From: RAM1 sp050247515
GTDB taxonomy: Bacteria; Pseudomonadota; Gammaproteobacteria; Burkholderiales; Burkholderiaceae_C
Direction: 5' to 3'
Assembly: GCA_050247515.1 (NCBI GenBank)
Contig: JBFWUB010000004.1
Location: 124,001 to 188,000, forward strand
DNA: 64,000 bases
Below are positions 1-9,200 of the stretch, piece after piece. The position numbers and the translations under genes are program-made. Numbering within the stretch: position 1 is the first letter of the stretch; each line of letters begins with the position of its first letter. The notes below the pieces were generated by a model. It made no database searches, was not told the DNA's origin, and was given only the letters and a program-made list of their open reading frames with translations.

Positions 1-22
1 TGGGCCGGCCCCGGCGAAGGGC

Positions 23-86
23 GCCGGGCCGCCCCAAGCCCGCAGCCGACCCCCTCGGGGGGTGGGCGCGCAGCGCCCGGGGGCTC
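23..86. repeat. GC-rich Comamonadaceae-type intergenic repeat (copy 1)
   Basis: This stretch carries the 16-base string GCCGGGCCGCCCCAAG (23-38), seen again at 10017-10032, followed by the hairpin CCCCCTCGGGGG, also shared with that second copy. In the second copy the element sits between genes; here it directly abuts the recognisable part of an ABC ATPase gene. The exact ends cannot be fixed from two copies. Similar hairpin-rich spacers are common between genes in this bacterial family, which is background knowledge rather than something shown here. Confidence 0.65.
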
Positions 87-90
87 ACAC

Positions 91-342
91 GGACGGAAGG
101 CCGTGCTGTTCATCACCCACGACCTGGACGAAGCCATTGCCATGAGCGACCGCGTGGTGGTGCTGTCGGCCGGGCCGGCCACCCGGCCCCTGGGTGAATT
201 TGCCATTGACCTGCCGCGCCCGCGCGATGTGTCCGAGGTGCGCGCGCATCCGCGCTTTGTGGACCTGCACACGCAGATCTGGGCGGTGATGCGCGAAGAG
301 GTGCTCAAGGGCTATGCGCAGCAGCTTCGCAAGGCGGCTTGA
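91..342 (+). CDS. ABC transporter ATP-binding protein, NitT/TauT/SsuB type, 3' part only
   Basis: The reading frame encodes the C-terminal end of an import ABC ATPase: the switch (H-loop) segment FITHDLDEAI with its histidine, then the tail VVVLSAGPATRPLGEF that is typical of nitrate/taurine/sulfonate importers. It would energise the permease that starts at 345. The Walker A, signature and Walker B regions are missing. The frame stays open back to base 1, but from 1 to 90 it translates a GC-rich repeat and shows no ATPase residues, where the D-loop and following helix should be. Either a repeat has inserted into the gene, leaving a pseudogene or an odd fusion, or the sequence is misjoined here. 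Stop is TGA at 340-342. Confidence 0.65.
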   Translation, partial: GRKAVLFITHDLDEAIAMSDRVVVLSAGPATRPLGEFAIDLPRPRDVSEVRAHPRFVDLHTQIWAVMREEVLKGYAQQLRKAA

Positions 343-344
343 CC

Positions 345-1184
345 ATGCTCAATGCCCTCAAACCCTCCGACAAAAACCTGCGCTGGTGGCAGCTGGGCGT
401 GCTGTTTGTGTTCCTGCTGGGCTGGCAGCTGGTGTCGCGCAACCCGCAGTACGCGTTCTTTCTGGGTGAGCCCATCAAGGTGCTGGGCCGCATCTGGTCG
501 TGGTTCATGCCGTTCGGTTTTGGCGAGAGCGCGCTGTTCCCCGATGGCTTGCCGGGCCGGGCCGACATCTACCTGCACCTGGGCGTGACGCTTCTGGAGA
601 CCCTGCTGGCCTTTGTCATCGGCACGGCGCTGGGCCTGGTGTTTGGCCTGTGGCTGGCGCTGGCGCCCACGGCCAGCGCCATCCTGGACCCATACATCAA
701 GGCCGCCAATTCCATGCCGCGCGTCATCCTCGCGCCCATCTTTGCCATGTGGTTTGGACTGGGCATCTGGAGCAAGGTGGCGCTGGCCGTGACGCTGGTG
801 TTTTTCATCGTGTTTTTCAATGTCTACCAGGGGGTCAAGGAGGTCAGCCCCGTGGTGCTGGCCAACGCGCGCATGCTGGGCGCCAGCCAGAAGCAGCTGC
901 TGCGCACCGTGTACCTGCCCAGCGCCACAAGCTGGGTGTTCTCCAGCCTGCACACCTCGGTGGGCCTGGCGTTCGTGGGGGCGGTGGTGGGTGAATACCT
1001 GGGCTCGGCGCGGGGCGTGGGCTACCTGATCCTGCAGGCCGAGGGCACGTTTGACGTGAACACCGTGTTCGCCGGCATTGCCGTGCTGACCGCGTTTGCG
1101 CTGGTGCTGGACGGCCTGGTGGGCCGCATCGAACGGCGGCTCATGAAGTGGCAGCCGCGCCAGGGCGAGACCGAAAAGCTCTGA
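345..1184 (+). CDS. ABC transporter permease, NitT/TauT/SsuC type
   Basis: A 279-residue inner membrane permease of the BPD_transp_1 family, with about six hydrophobic segments. The cytoplasmic coupling loop lies around residues 180-205 (EVSPVVLANARMLGASQKQL), the EAA-like signature used to dock the ATPase. It belongs to the nitrate/sulfonate/taurine group, but the substrate cannot be read from the permease alone. I chose ATG at 345, two bases after the upstream ATPase stop; a TTG at 339 that overlaps that stop is the alternative. No periplasmic binding protein gene is in view, so it presumably lies to the left of the window. Confidence 0.88.
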   Translation: MLNALKPSDKNLRWWQLGVLFVFLLGWQLVSRNPQYAFFLGEPIKVLGRIWSWFMPFGFGESALFPDGLPGRADIYLHLGVTLLETLLAFVIGTALGLVFGLWLALAPTASAILDPYIKAANSMPRVILAPIFAMWFGLGIWSKVALAVTLVFFIVFFNVYQGVKEVSPVVLANARMLGASQKQLLRTVYLPSATSWVFSSLHTSVGLAFVGAVVGEYLGSARGVGYLILQAEGTFDVNTVFAGIAVLTAFALVLDGLVGRIERRLMKWQPRQGETEKL

Positions 1185-1210
1185 CCCGCGCCGGGGCGCC
1201 GCGCAGGCGC

Positions 1211-2716
1211 CTAGCGCCGGGGCTTTTTCTGCACGACGGTCCTGCCGCGCGCTGCCGGGCGTGTATTGCGGGGCTTACTTTTGGCCGCCGCGCGCACCGG
1301 CAGGTACACCACGATCTGCTGGCCCAGCCTGAAGGCGGCGGACGCACCTACGTCGTTCCAGTCGGCCACCTGCGCCGCGCTCAGGCGGTAGCGCCGGGCA
1401 ATGCTGGCCACGCTGTCGCCCTTGCGGGCCTTGATGACGGTGCGTCGCGTGACCACCTCGGGCGCCAGGCTCAGCTGGCCGTTGTCGGCCACATGCAGGG
1501 CCACGTCGGCTTCGGTCTTGGCCGTGCGCGGCGCCAGCACCACCGAGCCGGCGCGGATCAGCATGCGCGGCGGGATGTTGTTGACCGCGCGGAAGTCGGC
1601 CTCGCTCATGCCCACGCGGCGCGCGGCCTCGGCGGCGCTCATGGTGGTGGGCGCAGTCCAGGCTGTCCAGCTGGCGTACTGGCCCTGGGCATAGGCCTCG
1701 AAGTTGCGCTTGAACACCGTGGCGTTGTCCCAGGGCAGCAGGATTTGCGGCGTGCCCGCGGCCAGGATCACCGGGCGGTTGGCCGACGGGTTCAGCGCCT
1801 TGAAGTCTTCCAGCTTGACGTCGGCCAGCCGCGCGGCCAGTTCCACGTCGATGTCGCGCGTGATGTCCACGCTCTGGAAGTAGGGGTGGTTTTCGATCAG
1901 CGGCAGCTCGGCGCGGAACGCATCGGGGTTGGCCACGATGTTCTTCACGGCCTGCAGCTTGGGCACGTAGTTGCGCGTTTCATTGGGCATGTTCAGGTCG
2001 GTGTAGGCCGTGCCCAGGCCGCGCCGCTGGTTGGCGGCAATCGCCCGGCCCACGCTGCCTTCGCCCCAGTTGTAGGCGGCCAGCGCCAGATGCCAGTCGC
2101 CAAACATGCCGTACAGCTTCTGCAGGTAGTCCAGCGCCGCTCGGGTGGACGCCAGCACGTCGCGCCGGTCGTCGCGGAACACGTTCTGCTTGAGCTCGAA
2201 ATACGTGCCCGTGGCCGGCATGAACTGCCACATGCCGGCGGCCCGCGCGCTGGAGACAGCTTGCGGGTTGAACGCGCTTTCAATGAAGGGCAGCAGGGCC
2301 AGCTCGCTGGGCATGTTGCGCCGCTCGAGTTCCTCGACGATGTGGAACAGGTACTTGCGCGAGCGCTCGGTCATGCGCTGGATGTAGTCGGGCCGGCTGG
2401 CGTACCACTGCTCCTGCTGGCGTACCAGGTCGGTGTCCAGGTTGGGCATGGTGTAGCCGCGGCGGATGCGTTCCCACAGGTCGGGCGGGGGCGCGGCATG
2501 GGCCACGCCGCGCGATGCGGCTTCGGCCGCCGTGATGGGCTGCAGCGGGCCGCGCGGTATGACCGCCACATGGGGTGCGGGGGCCGCGGGCGGGGTGGCT
2601 GCCGCGGGTGCCGATGCGGCCGCGGGGTCGGCTTGCGGGTTGGTGGCCGTGCCCTGCGTGGCGCAGCCGGCCAGCCAGACCAGGCTGGCCAGCGCGGCAG
2701 TGGTGAGGAGTTTCAT
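1211..2716 (-). CDS. mltD: Membrane-bound lytic murein transglycosylase D (lipoprotein)
   Basis: A 501-residue lipoprotein: signal peptide with lipobox LAGC (Cys18), a Pro/Ala-rich linker to about residue 60, an SLT catalytic domain around 110-260 with catalytic glutamate Glu146 in LLPFIESAFNP, and LysM-type peptidoglycan-binding segments in the C-terminal third (the clearest around residues 430-475). It cleaves the MurNAc-GlcNAc bond with 1,6-anhydro ring formation, probably at the outer membrane. The start ATG at 2716 overlaps the gloB stop as ATGA, so the two are translationally coupled. An upstream in-frame ATG at 2734 would place six polar residues before the signal peptide and is less likely. 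Confidence 0.93.
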   Translation of the reverse strand: MKLLTTAALASLVWLAGCATQGTATNPQADPAAASAPAAATPPAAPAPHVAVIPRGPLQPITAAEAASRGVAHAAPPPDLWERIRRGYTMPNLDTDLVRQQEQWYASRPDYIQRMTERSRKYLFHIVEELERRNMPSELALLPFIESAFNPQAVSSARAAGMWQFMPATGTYFELKQNVFRDDRRDVLASTRAALDYLQKLYGMFGDWHLALAAYNWGEGSVGRAIAANQRRGLGTAYTDLNMPNETRNYVPKLQAVKNIVANPDAFRAELPLIENHPYFQSVDITRDIDVELAARLADVKLEDFKALNPSANRPVILAAGTPQILLPWDNATVFKRNFEAYAQGQYASWTAWTAPTTMSAAEAARRVGMSEADFRAVNNIPPRMLIRAGSVVLAPRTAKTEADVALHVADNGQLSLAPEVVTRRTVIKARKGDSVASIARRYRLSAAQVADWNDVGASAAFRLGQQIVVYLPVRAAAKSKPRNTRPAARGRTVVQKKPRR

Positions 2717-3489
2717 TTGAATTCGTTCTTCCATTGGCGGATGGCGGCGAACACGCCGGTTTCTCCGCTGGTCCCCGCGCTGGCGTCAAAGGCCTGCGCG
2801 GCGCTGACCACGCTGGCCTCGCGCGTGCGCAAAAACGGGTTGATCCGGCGCTCCAGCGCCAGGGTGGAGGGCAGGGTGGGTTGCCCGGCGGCGCGCAATG
2901 CCTTGCAATGGGCCTCGTAGTCGGCCAGCGCGATGTTGGCGGGCTCCACGGCACGCGCAAAGCGCAGGTTGCTCAGGGTGTATTCGTGCGTGCAGCACAC
3001 GCGCGTGTCGCCGGGCAGGGCGGCCAGCGCATCAAGTGATGCCAGCATCTGCGCCGGTGTGCCTTCAAACAGCCGCCCGCAGCCGCCGGAAAACAGGGTG
3101 TCGCCACAGAACAGCAGCGGGGCGCCTTCGTAGTCCTTGCAGTAGTAGGCGATGTGGCCCGCCGTATGGCCGGGCACGTCGATCACGTCAAAGCGCAGGC
3201 CCGGCACGGTGCAGGTGTCGCCGCCGTTCAGGCGCGTCAGCGGCTCGGGGATGCGTTCGCGCGCGGGGCCGTAAACGGCGGCGCCGGTGGCGTTGCGCAG
3301 GGTGTCCACGCCGCCGACGTGGTCGGGGTGATGGTGCGTGACTAGAATCGCGGACAGCCGCAGGTTGTGCGTGCGCAGTGCGTCCAGCACGGGCTGCGCG
3401 TCACCGGGGTCCACCACCACGGCCTGGCTGCCATCGTGCAACATCCAGATGTAGTTGTCAGAGAAGGCGGGCAGCGGAATCAAGGTCAT
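2713..3489 (-). CDS. gloB: Hydroxyacylglutathione hydrolase (glyoxalase II)
   Basis: A 258-residue metallo-beta-lactamase fold enzyme that hydrolyses S-lactoylglutathione to lactate and glutathione in methylglyoxal detoxification. The metal-binding motif THHHPDH is at residues 51-57, a further metal ligand region is GHTAGHIAYY, and the C-terminal glutathione-binding extension is full length (family about 250-260 residues). It is first in a gloB-mltD operon. Its ATG (3489-3487) overlaps, on the opposite strand, the ATG of the divergent methyltransferase gene, so there is no intergenic space for either promoter. Confidence 0.95.
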   Translation of the reverse strand: MTLIPLPAFSDNYIWMLHDGSQAVVVDPGDAQPVLDALRTHNLRLSAILVTHHHPDHVGGVDTLRNATGAAVYGPARERIPEPLTRLNGGDTCTVPGLRFDVIDVPGHTAGHIAYYCKDYEGAPLLFCGDTLFSGGCGRLFEGTPAQMLASLDALAALPGDTRVCCTHEYTLSNLRFARAVEPANIALADYEAHCKALRAAGQPTLPSTLALERRINPFLRTREASVVSAAQAFDASAGTSGETGVFAAIRQWKNEFK

Positions 3490-4294
3490 GAGTGCGGAAA
3501 TTATAGGTTTGCGTCAATGGTTTGAAACGCCGCCGGGCAGGTATCTGCTCGAATGGGAGCGCGCGCGCTTTGATGAAGCGGTGGCCGACATCTTTGGCTA
3601 CCACGCGCTGCAGCTCGGGCTGCCCGAGCTGGACACACTGCAGGCCAACCGCATGCCGCACAAGTGGCGGGCATCGGGGCAAGCCACTGCCGCGCCGCCG
3701 CCCGCGGACCATGCCGCCGCCTCCGCCTGCGATTTCACCACCGACTTTTCCGCCCTGCCGTTTGCCGATGGCAGCCTGGACCTGGTGACGCTGCCGCACA
3801 CGCTTGAAATGCATGTGGACCCGCACGCCACATTGCGCGAGGTGGGCCGCGTGCTGGTGCCCGAGGGCCGGGTCGTGATCTGCTGCCTGAACCCGGCCAG
3901 CCTGTGGGGCCTGCGCCAGCGGCGTGCCCGGTTGTACCGGCGCATGGGTTTTGGCCGGCTGTTCCTGCCCGAGGCGGGTGATTTCCTGGGCTACTGGCGC
4001 CTGCGCGACTGGCTGCGCCTGCTGGGCTTTGAAGTGGAGTCGTCGCAGTTTGGCTGCTACCGGCCCGCGCTGGTCAGCGAACCCTGGCTCAACCGCTGGC
4101 AATGGATGGACCGCGCGGGCGAGCGCTGGTGGCCCATCTTTGGCGCGGCCTACACCATGGTCGCCGTCAAGCGCGTGCGCGGCATGCGCCTGCTGGGCCC
4201 GGCATGGAAGAATGCGAAGCCCCTGGCCAAGGCGCCCGTGCCGCTGGCCAACAAAGCTCACAGAGCGCAGGACTTGACTTTTGAACACGATTGA
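3488..4294 (+). CDS. Class I SAM-dependent methyltransferase-like protein
   Basis: A 268-residue protein that belongs to the small methyltransferase family found beside gloB and rnhA in many proteobacteria. The conserved opening GLRQWFETPPGRYLLEWE and the methyltransferase-11 style core (LPFADGSLDLVTLPHTLEM, then LREVGRVLVPEGRVVI, residues about 95-140) are visible. The usual glycine-rich SAM motif I is weak: the segment before the core is low-complexity Ala/Pro and I see no E/DxGxGxG, so activity is uncertain. The substrate is unknown. ATG at 3488 is the natural start; it overlaps the divergent gloB start codon. The 3' end overlaps rnhA by 14 bases. Confidence 0.8.
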   Translation: MSAEIIGLRQWFETPPGRYLLEWERARFDEAVADIFGYHALQLGLPELDTLQANRMPHKWRASGQATAAPPPADHAAASACDFTTDFSALPFADGSLDLVTLPHTLEMHVDPHATLREVGRVLVPEGRVVICCLNPASLWGLRQRRARLYRRMGFGRLFLPEAGDFLGYWRLRDWLRLLGFEVESSQFGCYRPALVSEPWLNRWQWMDRAGERWWPIFGAAYTMVAVKRVRGMRLLGPAWKNAKPLAKAPVPLANKAHRAQDLTFEHD

Positions 4295-4730
4295 CATCTA
4301 TACCGACGGCGCCTGCAAGGGCAACCCCGGCCCCGGCGGCTGGGGCGTGCTGCTCAAATCGGGCGACACCGAAAAAGAGCTGTTTGGCGGCGAGGCCGTC
4401 ACCACCAACAACCGCATGGAGATGCAAGCCGTGATCGAGGCCCTGGGCGCGCTCAAGCGGCCCTGCGCGGTGACGCTGCATGTGGACAGCCAGTACGTCC
4501 TCAAGGGCATGACTGAATGGCTGCCAGGCTGGAAGGCCAAGGGCTGGCGCACAGCCGCCAAGCAGCCGGTCAAGAACGTGGACCTGTGGCAGAAGCTGGA
4601 CGCGCTGGTGGCCGGCGGCGGCCACCAGATCGACTGGCGCTGGGTGCGCGGGCACAACGGCGACCCCGGCAACGAGCGCGCCGACGCGCTGGCCAACAAG
4701 GGTGTGGAGCAGGCACTGGGCCGGCGCTAA
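4281..4730 (+). CDS. rnhA: Ribonuclease HI
   Basis: A 149-residue RNase HI that removes RNA from RNA-DNA hybrids. The four catalytic acidic residues are in place: Asp9 (IYTDGACKGNPGPGG), Glu47 or 48 (NNRMEMQAVIEAL), Asp69 (DSQYVLKG) and the C-terminal Asp in ERADALANKG. The start must be TTG at 4281, because an in-frame TGA lies at 4275-4277 and the conserved N-terminus begins immediately. An AGGA Shine-Dalgarno sits at 4269-4272, inside the methyltransferase gene whose stop it overlaps. In many relatives dnaQ follows; it does not here. Confidence 0.95.
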   Translation: MNTIDIYTDGACKGNPGPGGWGVLLKSGDTEKELFGGEAVTTNNRMEMQAVIEALGALKRPCAVTLHVDSQYVLKGMTEWLPGWKAKGWRTAAKQPVKNVDLWQKLDALVAGGGHQIDWRWVRGHNGDPGNERADALANKGVEQALGRR

Positions 4731-4885
4731 TGTAAAGGCGCGGTAAATGCATGGCCCGGGCGGCACTTTGCAGGGGTGGTGCAGGGGTCTTTGGGCAACG
4801 CGCAGGGCGAGGCCCTGATACATTGCGGGACTGGTTGGCACGCCAACGGTGACGTCGTTCCCCAAACCATTCCTGCAGTTCCTTC

Positions 4886-6214
4886 ATGGCATCGAAAGCA
4901 ATCTACACAGTGGTGGCCGTCGTTGGCATCGCTGCCGCCTCCGGCGCGGCCTGGTGGTACCAGAACAAGCCGTCCAAACCGGCTGACGTGCAGCCTGTGA
5001 GTTCAGGTGCAGGTGCCGGCTCTGGCCGCCCCGGCCCCGGCGGCGGTGGTGGGCCGGGCGCACCCGGCGGTGCGGGCCGGGCCCCCGCTGTCGAGGTGGC
5101 GCAGGTGCAGGCCATGAGGCTGGTGGACGAGACCCAGGCGGTGGGCAGCCTGCGTTCCCGCCAGAGCGTGGTGCTTCGCCCCGAGGTCAGCGGACGCGTC
5201 ACGCAGATCAACTTCCGTGACGGCGAGCAGGTGCGAAAGGGCCAACTGCTGGTGCAGCTGGACGACCAGCTGCCGCTGGCGCAGGTACAGCAGGCCCAGG
5301 CCGAGCTGTCGATTGCCCAGGCCAACCACAAGCGCAACCAGGAGCTGGTGGCGCAGAACTTCATCAGCCAGCGCTCGGTGGACGAAAGCTCGGCCAACCT
5401 CGAGGTCGCGCAGGCCAAGCTGGCGCTGGCCCGCGCCACGGCCGCGCGCCTGCGCATCGTGGCACCGTTTGACGGCGTGGCCGGCATTCGCGGCGTCAAT
5501 GTGGGCGACTACCTCAAGGACGGCGCGGACATTGTGAACATCGAGGACATGCAGGCGCTGTACGTGGACTTTCGCCTGCCCGAGCGTTTTCAGACCAAGG
5601 CGAAACGCGGCCAGGTGGCCAGCGTGACCGTGGACGCGCTGCCGGGACGCAAGTTCAGCGCGGTGGTCCAGGCGATTGACCCGCTGGTGGACGCCAACGG
5701 CCGGTCGCTGGGGCTGCGTGCATGCATCGACAACCGTGCGCTTGATTTGCGCCCCGGCATGTTTGCCCGGGTCAATGCGGTGTTTGGCGAGCGCGCTGAC
5801 GCGCCCGTCATTCCTGAAGAGGCCATCGTGCCCCAGGGCGGGCGGCAGTTTGTGCTGAAGCTGGTGGACGGTCCCGACAAGGACAGCAAGATCGCGCAGC
5901 GCGTGGAGGTCAAGGTCGGCATGCGCCTGCCCGGGCGCGTCGAGATCCTGCAGGGGCTGCAGGCGGGCGACACCGTGGTGACCGCCGGCCACCAGCGTGT
6001 GCAAGGCAACGGCGTGCCGGTGCGCGTGGTGGACCTGAGCCGGTCTGCCGGCCAGGGGGGCGGCGCCGGCGGCGCGCCGCGCAGCCCGCAAGGTGCGGCG
6101 CCGGCGATGGCCCCGGGGGCCAGGGCCGGTGCCCGGGCCCCGGTTGGCGTCAATCCCTGTGCCGCCGGCCTGAGCCAGGGCCGGGCGCCGGTCGTGCAGC
6201 GCGCGCCGTCGTGA
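4886..6214 (+). CDS. RND efflux periplasmic adaptor (membrane fusion protein, AcrA/MexA/MdtA family)
   Basis: A 442-residue adaptor linking the inner membrane RND pump to an outer membrane channel. It has an N-terminal hydrophobic anchor (residues 1-24), a Gly/Pro linker at about 45-65, the lipoyl/barrel-sandwich strands (QSVVLRPEVSGRVTQINFRD), a coiled-coil hairpin rich in Gln/Ala around 125-180, and beta-barrel and membrane-proximal domains to about 385. A roughly 60-residue Gly/Ala/Pro tail follows the conserved region, longer than usual and without recognisable structure. No strong Shine-Dalgarno is seen at the ATG. The gene is followed after 28 bases by its pump, so the two form an operon. 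No TolC-like channel gene is present here. Confidence 0.9.
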   Translation: MASKAIYTVVAVVGIAAASGAAWWYQNKPSKPADVQPVSSGAGAGSGRPGPGGGGGPGAPGGAGRAPAVEVAQVQAMRLVDETQAVGSLRSRQSVVLRPEVSGRVTQINFRDGEQVRKGQLLVQLDDQLPLAQVQQAQAELSIAQANHKRNQELVAQNFISQRSVDESSANLEVAQAKLALARATAARLRIVAPFDGVAGIRGVNVGDYLKDGADIVNIEDMQALYVDFRLPERFQTKAKRGQVASVTVDALPGRKFSAVVQAIDPLVDANGRSLGLRACIDNRALDLRPGMFARVNAVFGERADAPVIPEEAIVPQGGRQFVLKLVDGPDKDSKIAQRVEVKVGMRLPGRVEILQGLQAGDTVVTAGHQRVQGNGVPVRVVDLSRSAGQGGGAGGAPRSPQGAAPAMAPGARAGARAPVGVNPCAAGLSQGRAPVVQRAPS

Positions 6215-6242
6215 GCGGCGCGCGGTTCAGGAGGTACTGACC

Positions 6243-9200
6243 ATGCAACTTGCTGAAGTGTCCATTCGCCGCCCGGTGCTGGCGACCGTGCTGTCCCTGC
6301 TGGTGGTATTGATCGGCGCGGTGAGCTTTGAACGGCTGTCGGTGCGCGAATACCCGAAGATTGACGAGCCCGTCGTGACGGTCAGCGTGCGCTACCCCGG
6401 CGCTTCTGCCGAGGTGATCGAGTCGCAGGTGACCAAGCCGCTGGAGGATTCGATTGCCGGTATTGACGCGGTGGACGTCATCACGTCCATCAGCCGGGCC
6501 GAGCAAAGCCAGATTTCGGTGCGTTTCCGGCTCGAAAAAGACGCCGATGCCGCCGCCGCCGAGGTGCGCGACCGCACTTCGCGCGTGCGCAACAAGCTGC
6601 CCCAGGCGATCGACGAGCCGGTCATTGCCAAGGTTGAAGCCGATGCCTTTCCGGTGATCTGGCTGGCCTTTACCAGCGACACCATGACGCCGCTGCAGAT
6701 CAACGATCTGGTCAACCGGATTGTCAAGTCGCGCCTGCAGACCGTCACCGGCGTGGCCGACGTGCGGATATTCGGCGAGCGCAAATACGCGATGCGCGTC
6801 TGGCTGGACCCTGAAAAGCTGGCCGGCTACCGCCTGACCACGCAGGACGTGGAAGACGCCATACGACGCAGCAACCTGGAGCTGCCGGCCGGGCGCATTG
6901 AATCCCAGCAGCGTGAATTCAGCGTGACCTCGCAGACCGATCTGGTGCGCCCCGAGCAGTTCGCCGAGATCGTGATCCGCAACGTGGGGGGCTTTCCGGT
7001 CAAGCTGCGCGACGTGGCCCGCATCCAGGAGGGGGCGGTGGACGAACGCAGCCAGGTGCGCTTGAACGGCAAGGTCGCGATTGGCGCGGGCGTCATCCGC
7101 CAGGCCACCGCCAACCCGCTGACGCTGTCCCAGGGGGTGCGCGAGATGATCCCCAAGCTCAAGGCCGATCTGCCCGCGGGCGTGAACATCGACATCGCCA
7201 ATGACAACTCGCTGTTCATCGACCGGTCGGTGAGCAACGTGTTCAAGACCATCGTGGAAGCCGTGGTGCTGGTGGCGCTAGTGATTTTTGTGTTCCTGCG
7301 CACGGTGCGTGCCTCCATCATTCCCATCGTGACCATTCCGGTCAGCCTGATCGGCACCTTTGCCATGATGGCGCTGGCGGGCTTCAGCATCAACACGCTG
7401 ACCCTGCTGGCCCTGGTGCTGGCCATTGGCCTGGTGGTGGACGATGCCATTGTCATGCTCGAGAACATCTACCGCCATATCGAAGAAGGGCTGGACCCGT
7501 TTTCGGCGGCGATCAAGGGCGCGCGCGAAATCGGCTTCGCGGTGATCACCATGACGCTGACGCTGGTGGCGGTTTATGCGCCGCTGGCGTTCACGCCGGG
7601 GCGCACTGGACGGCTGTTCCTGGAGTTTGCGCTGGCGCTGGCCGGCGCGGTGCTGGTGTCGGGCTTTGTGGCGTTGACGCTCACGCCCATGATGTGCTCC
7701 AAGCTGCTGCGCCACAACCCCAACCCGAGCTGGTTTGACAGCCGCATGGAGCGCTGGCTGAACGCACTGCAGGCGCGCTACGCGCACGCGCTGCGCTGGG
7801 TCCTGGTCGCGCGCTGGCGGCCGCGCGACGGTGGCGGCCGCGTTGCCGGTTCGCTGATGCAGGCGCGCTGGCTCGTGGTGGGCGTGATGCTGGCCAGCGC
7901 GGCGGCGATTGCGCTGGTGTGGCCCACCATGCGCCAGGAGCTTTCGCCGCTGGAAGACCGTGGCACGATCCTGGCCACCGTCAACGCGCCCGACGGGGCC
8001 ACGTTCGATTACACCAACCGCTACGCCCAGGCGCTGGAGCGCATGGGGCAGCCGTACAAGGAGTTCGACCGCATCTTCGGCAGCATCGGCAACCCCACGG
8101 TGTCGCAGGCCAGCGTGATCTACCGCACCGTTGACTGGGAAGACCGCAAGCGCACCACGCTCGATCTGGCGCGCGAACTCGGGCCCAAGACCAATTCGCT
8201 GGCGGGCGTCACCGCGTTCATCATCACGCCGCCCTCGCTGGGCCAGGGCTTTCGCGAGCGGCCGCTGAACTTCGTGATCCAGACCTCGGACAGCTACGAA
8301 AACCTGAACCGCGTGACCGAGCAATTGATGCAGGAGGTTGCCAGGAACCCCGGCATCATTGCCCCCAACGTGGACTTGCGCATGAACAAGCCCGAACTGC
8401 GCATCGAAGTGGACCGGGACAAGGCCGCCGACCTGGGCGTGAGCGTGGAGGTGGTGGCCAAGGCGCTGGAGACCATGCTGGGCGGGCGCAACGTCACGCG
8501 CTACAAGCGCGACGCGGAGCAGTACGACGTGATCGTGCAGACCGAGGCGCGCGGGCGCAGCACGCCCGAGGACATTGACAGCATCAACGTGCGCGGGCGC
8601 GGCGACGCCATGATCCCGCTGTCGGCGCTGGTCAAGGTGCGCGAGAGCGTGAGCCCGCGCGAGCTCAACCATTTCGGCCAGCGCCGCTCGGTGTCCATCA
8701 CCGCCGGTCTGGCGCCCGACTATTCGCTGGGCCAGGCGCTGACCTTCATGGACCAGACGGCCGCGCGCGTGCTGCAGCCCGGCTATACCACCGAGCTGAA
8801 CGGCACCTCGCGCGAGTTTCGCAACTCCCAGGGCGCGCTGGCCATTGTGTTTGTGCTGGCGCTGCTGTTCATCTTTCTGGTGCTGGCCGCGCAGTTTGAA
8901 AGCTTCATTGATCCGCTGGTGATCATGCTGTCCGTGCCGCTGTCCATGATCGGCGCGCTGCTGGCGCTCAAATGGTCGGGAGGCTCACTGAACGTGTATT
9001 CACAGATCGGCCTGATCACGCTGGTGGGGCTGATCACCAAGCACGGCATCCTGATCGTGGAATTTGCCAACCAGCTGCGCGGCCAGGGCGTGGAACTGGT
9101 GGACGCGGTGGTGAAGGCTGCGTCCCAGCGCCTGCGGCCCATCCTGATGACCACCGGCGCCATGGTGCTGGGCGCGGTGCCGCTGGCGCTGGCCACCGGC

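Noticed and set aside
1188..1223. GC-rich repeats after the permease gene considered as a terminator
   Set aside because: The two GCGCCGGGGC copies are direct, not inverted, and the short GGCGCC dyad has no T tract on the plus strand.
1148..2920. 590-residue plus-strand open frame opposite mltD and gloB
   Set aside because: It is antisense to two clear genes and its translation is His/Gly/Arg/Val-rich without any motif, as expected of a shadow frame in high-GC DNA.
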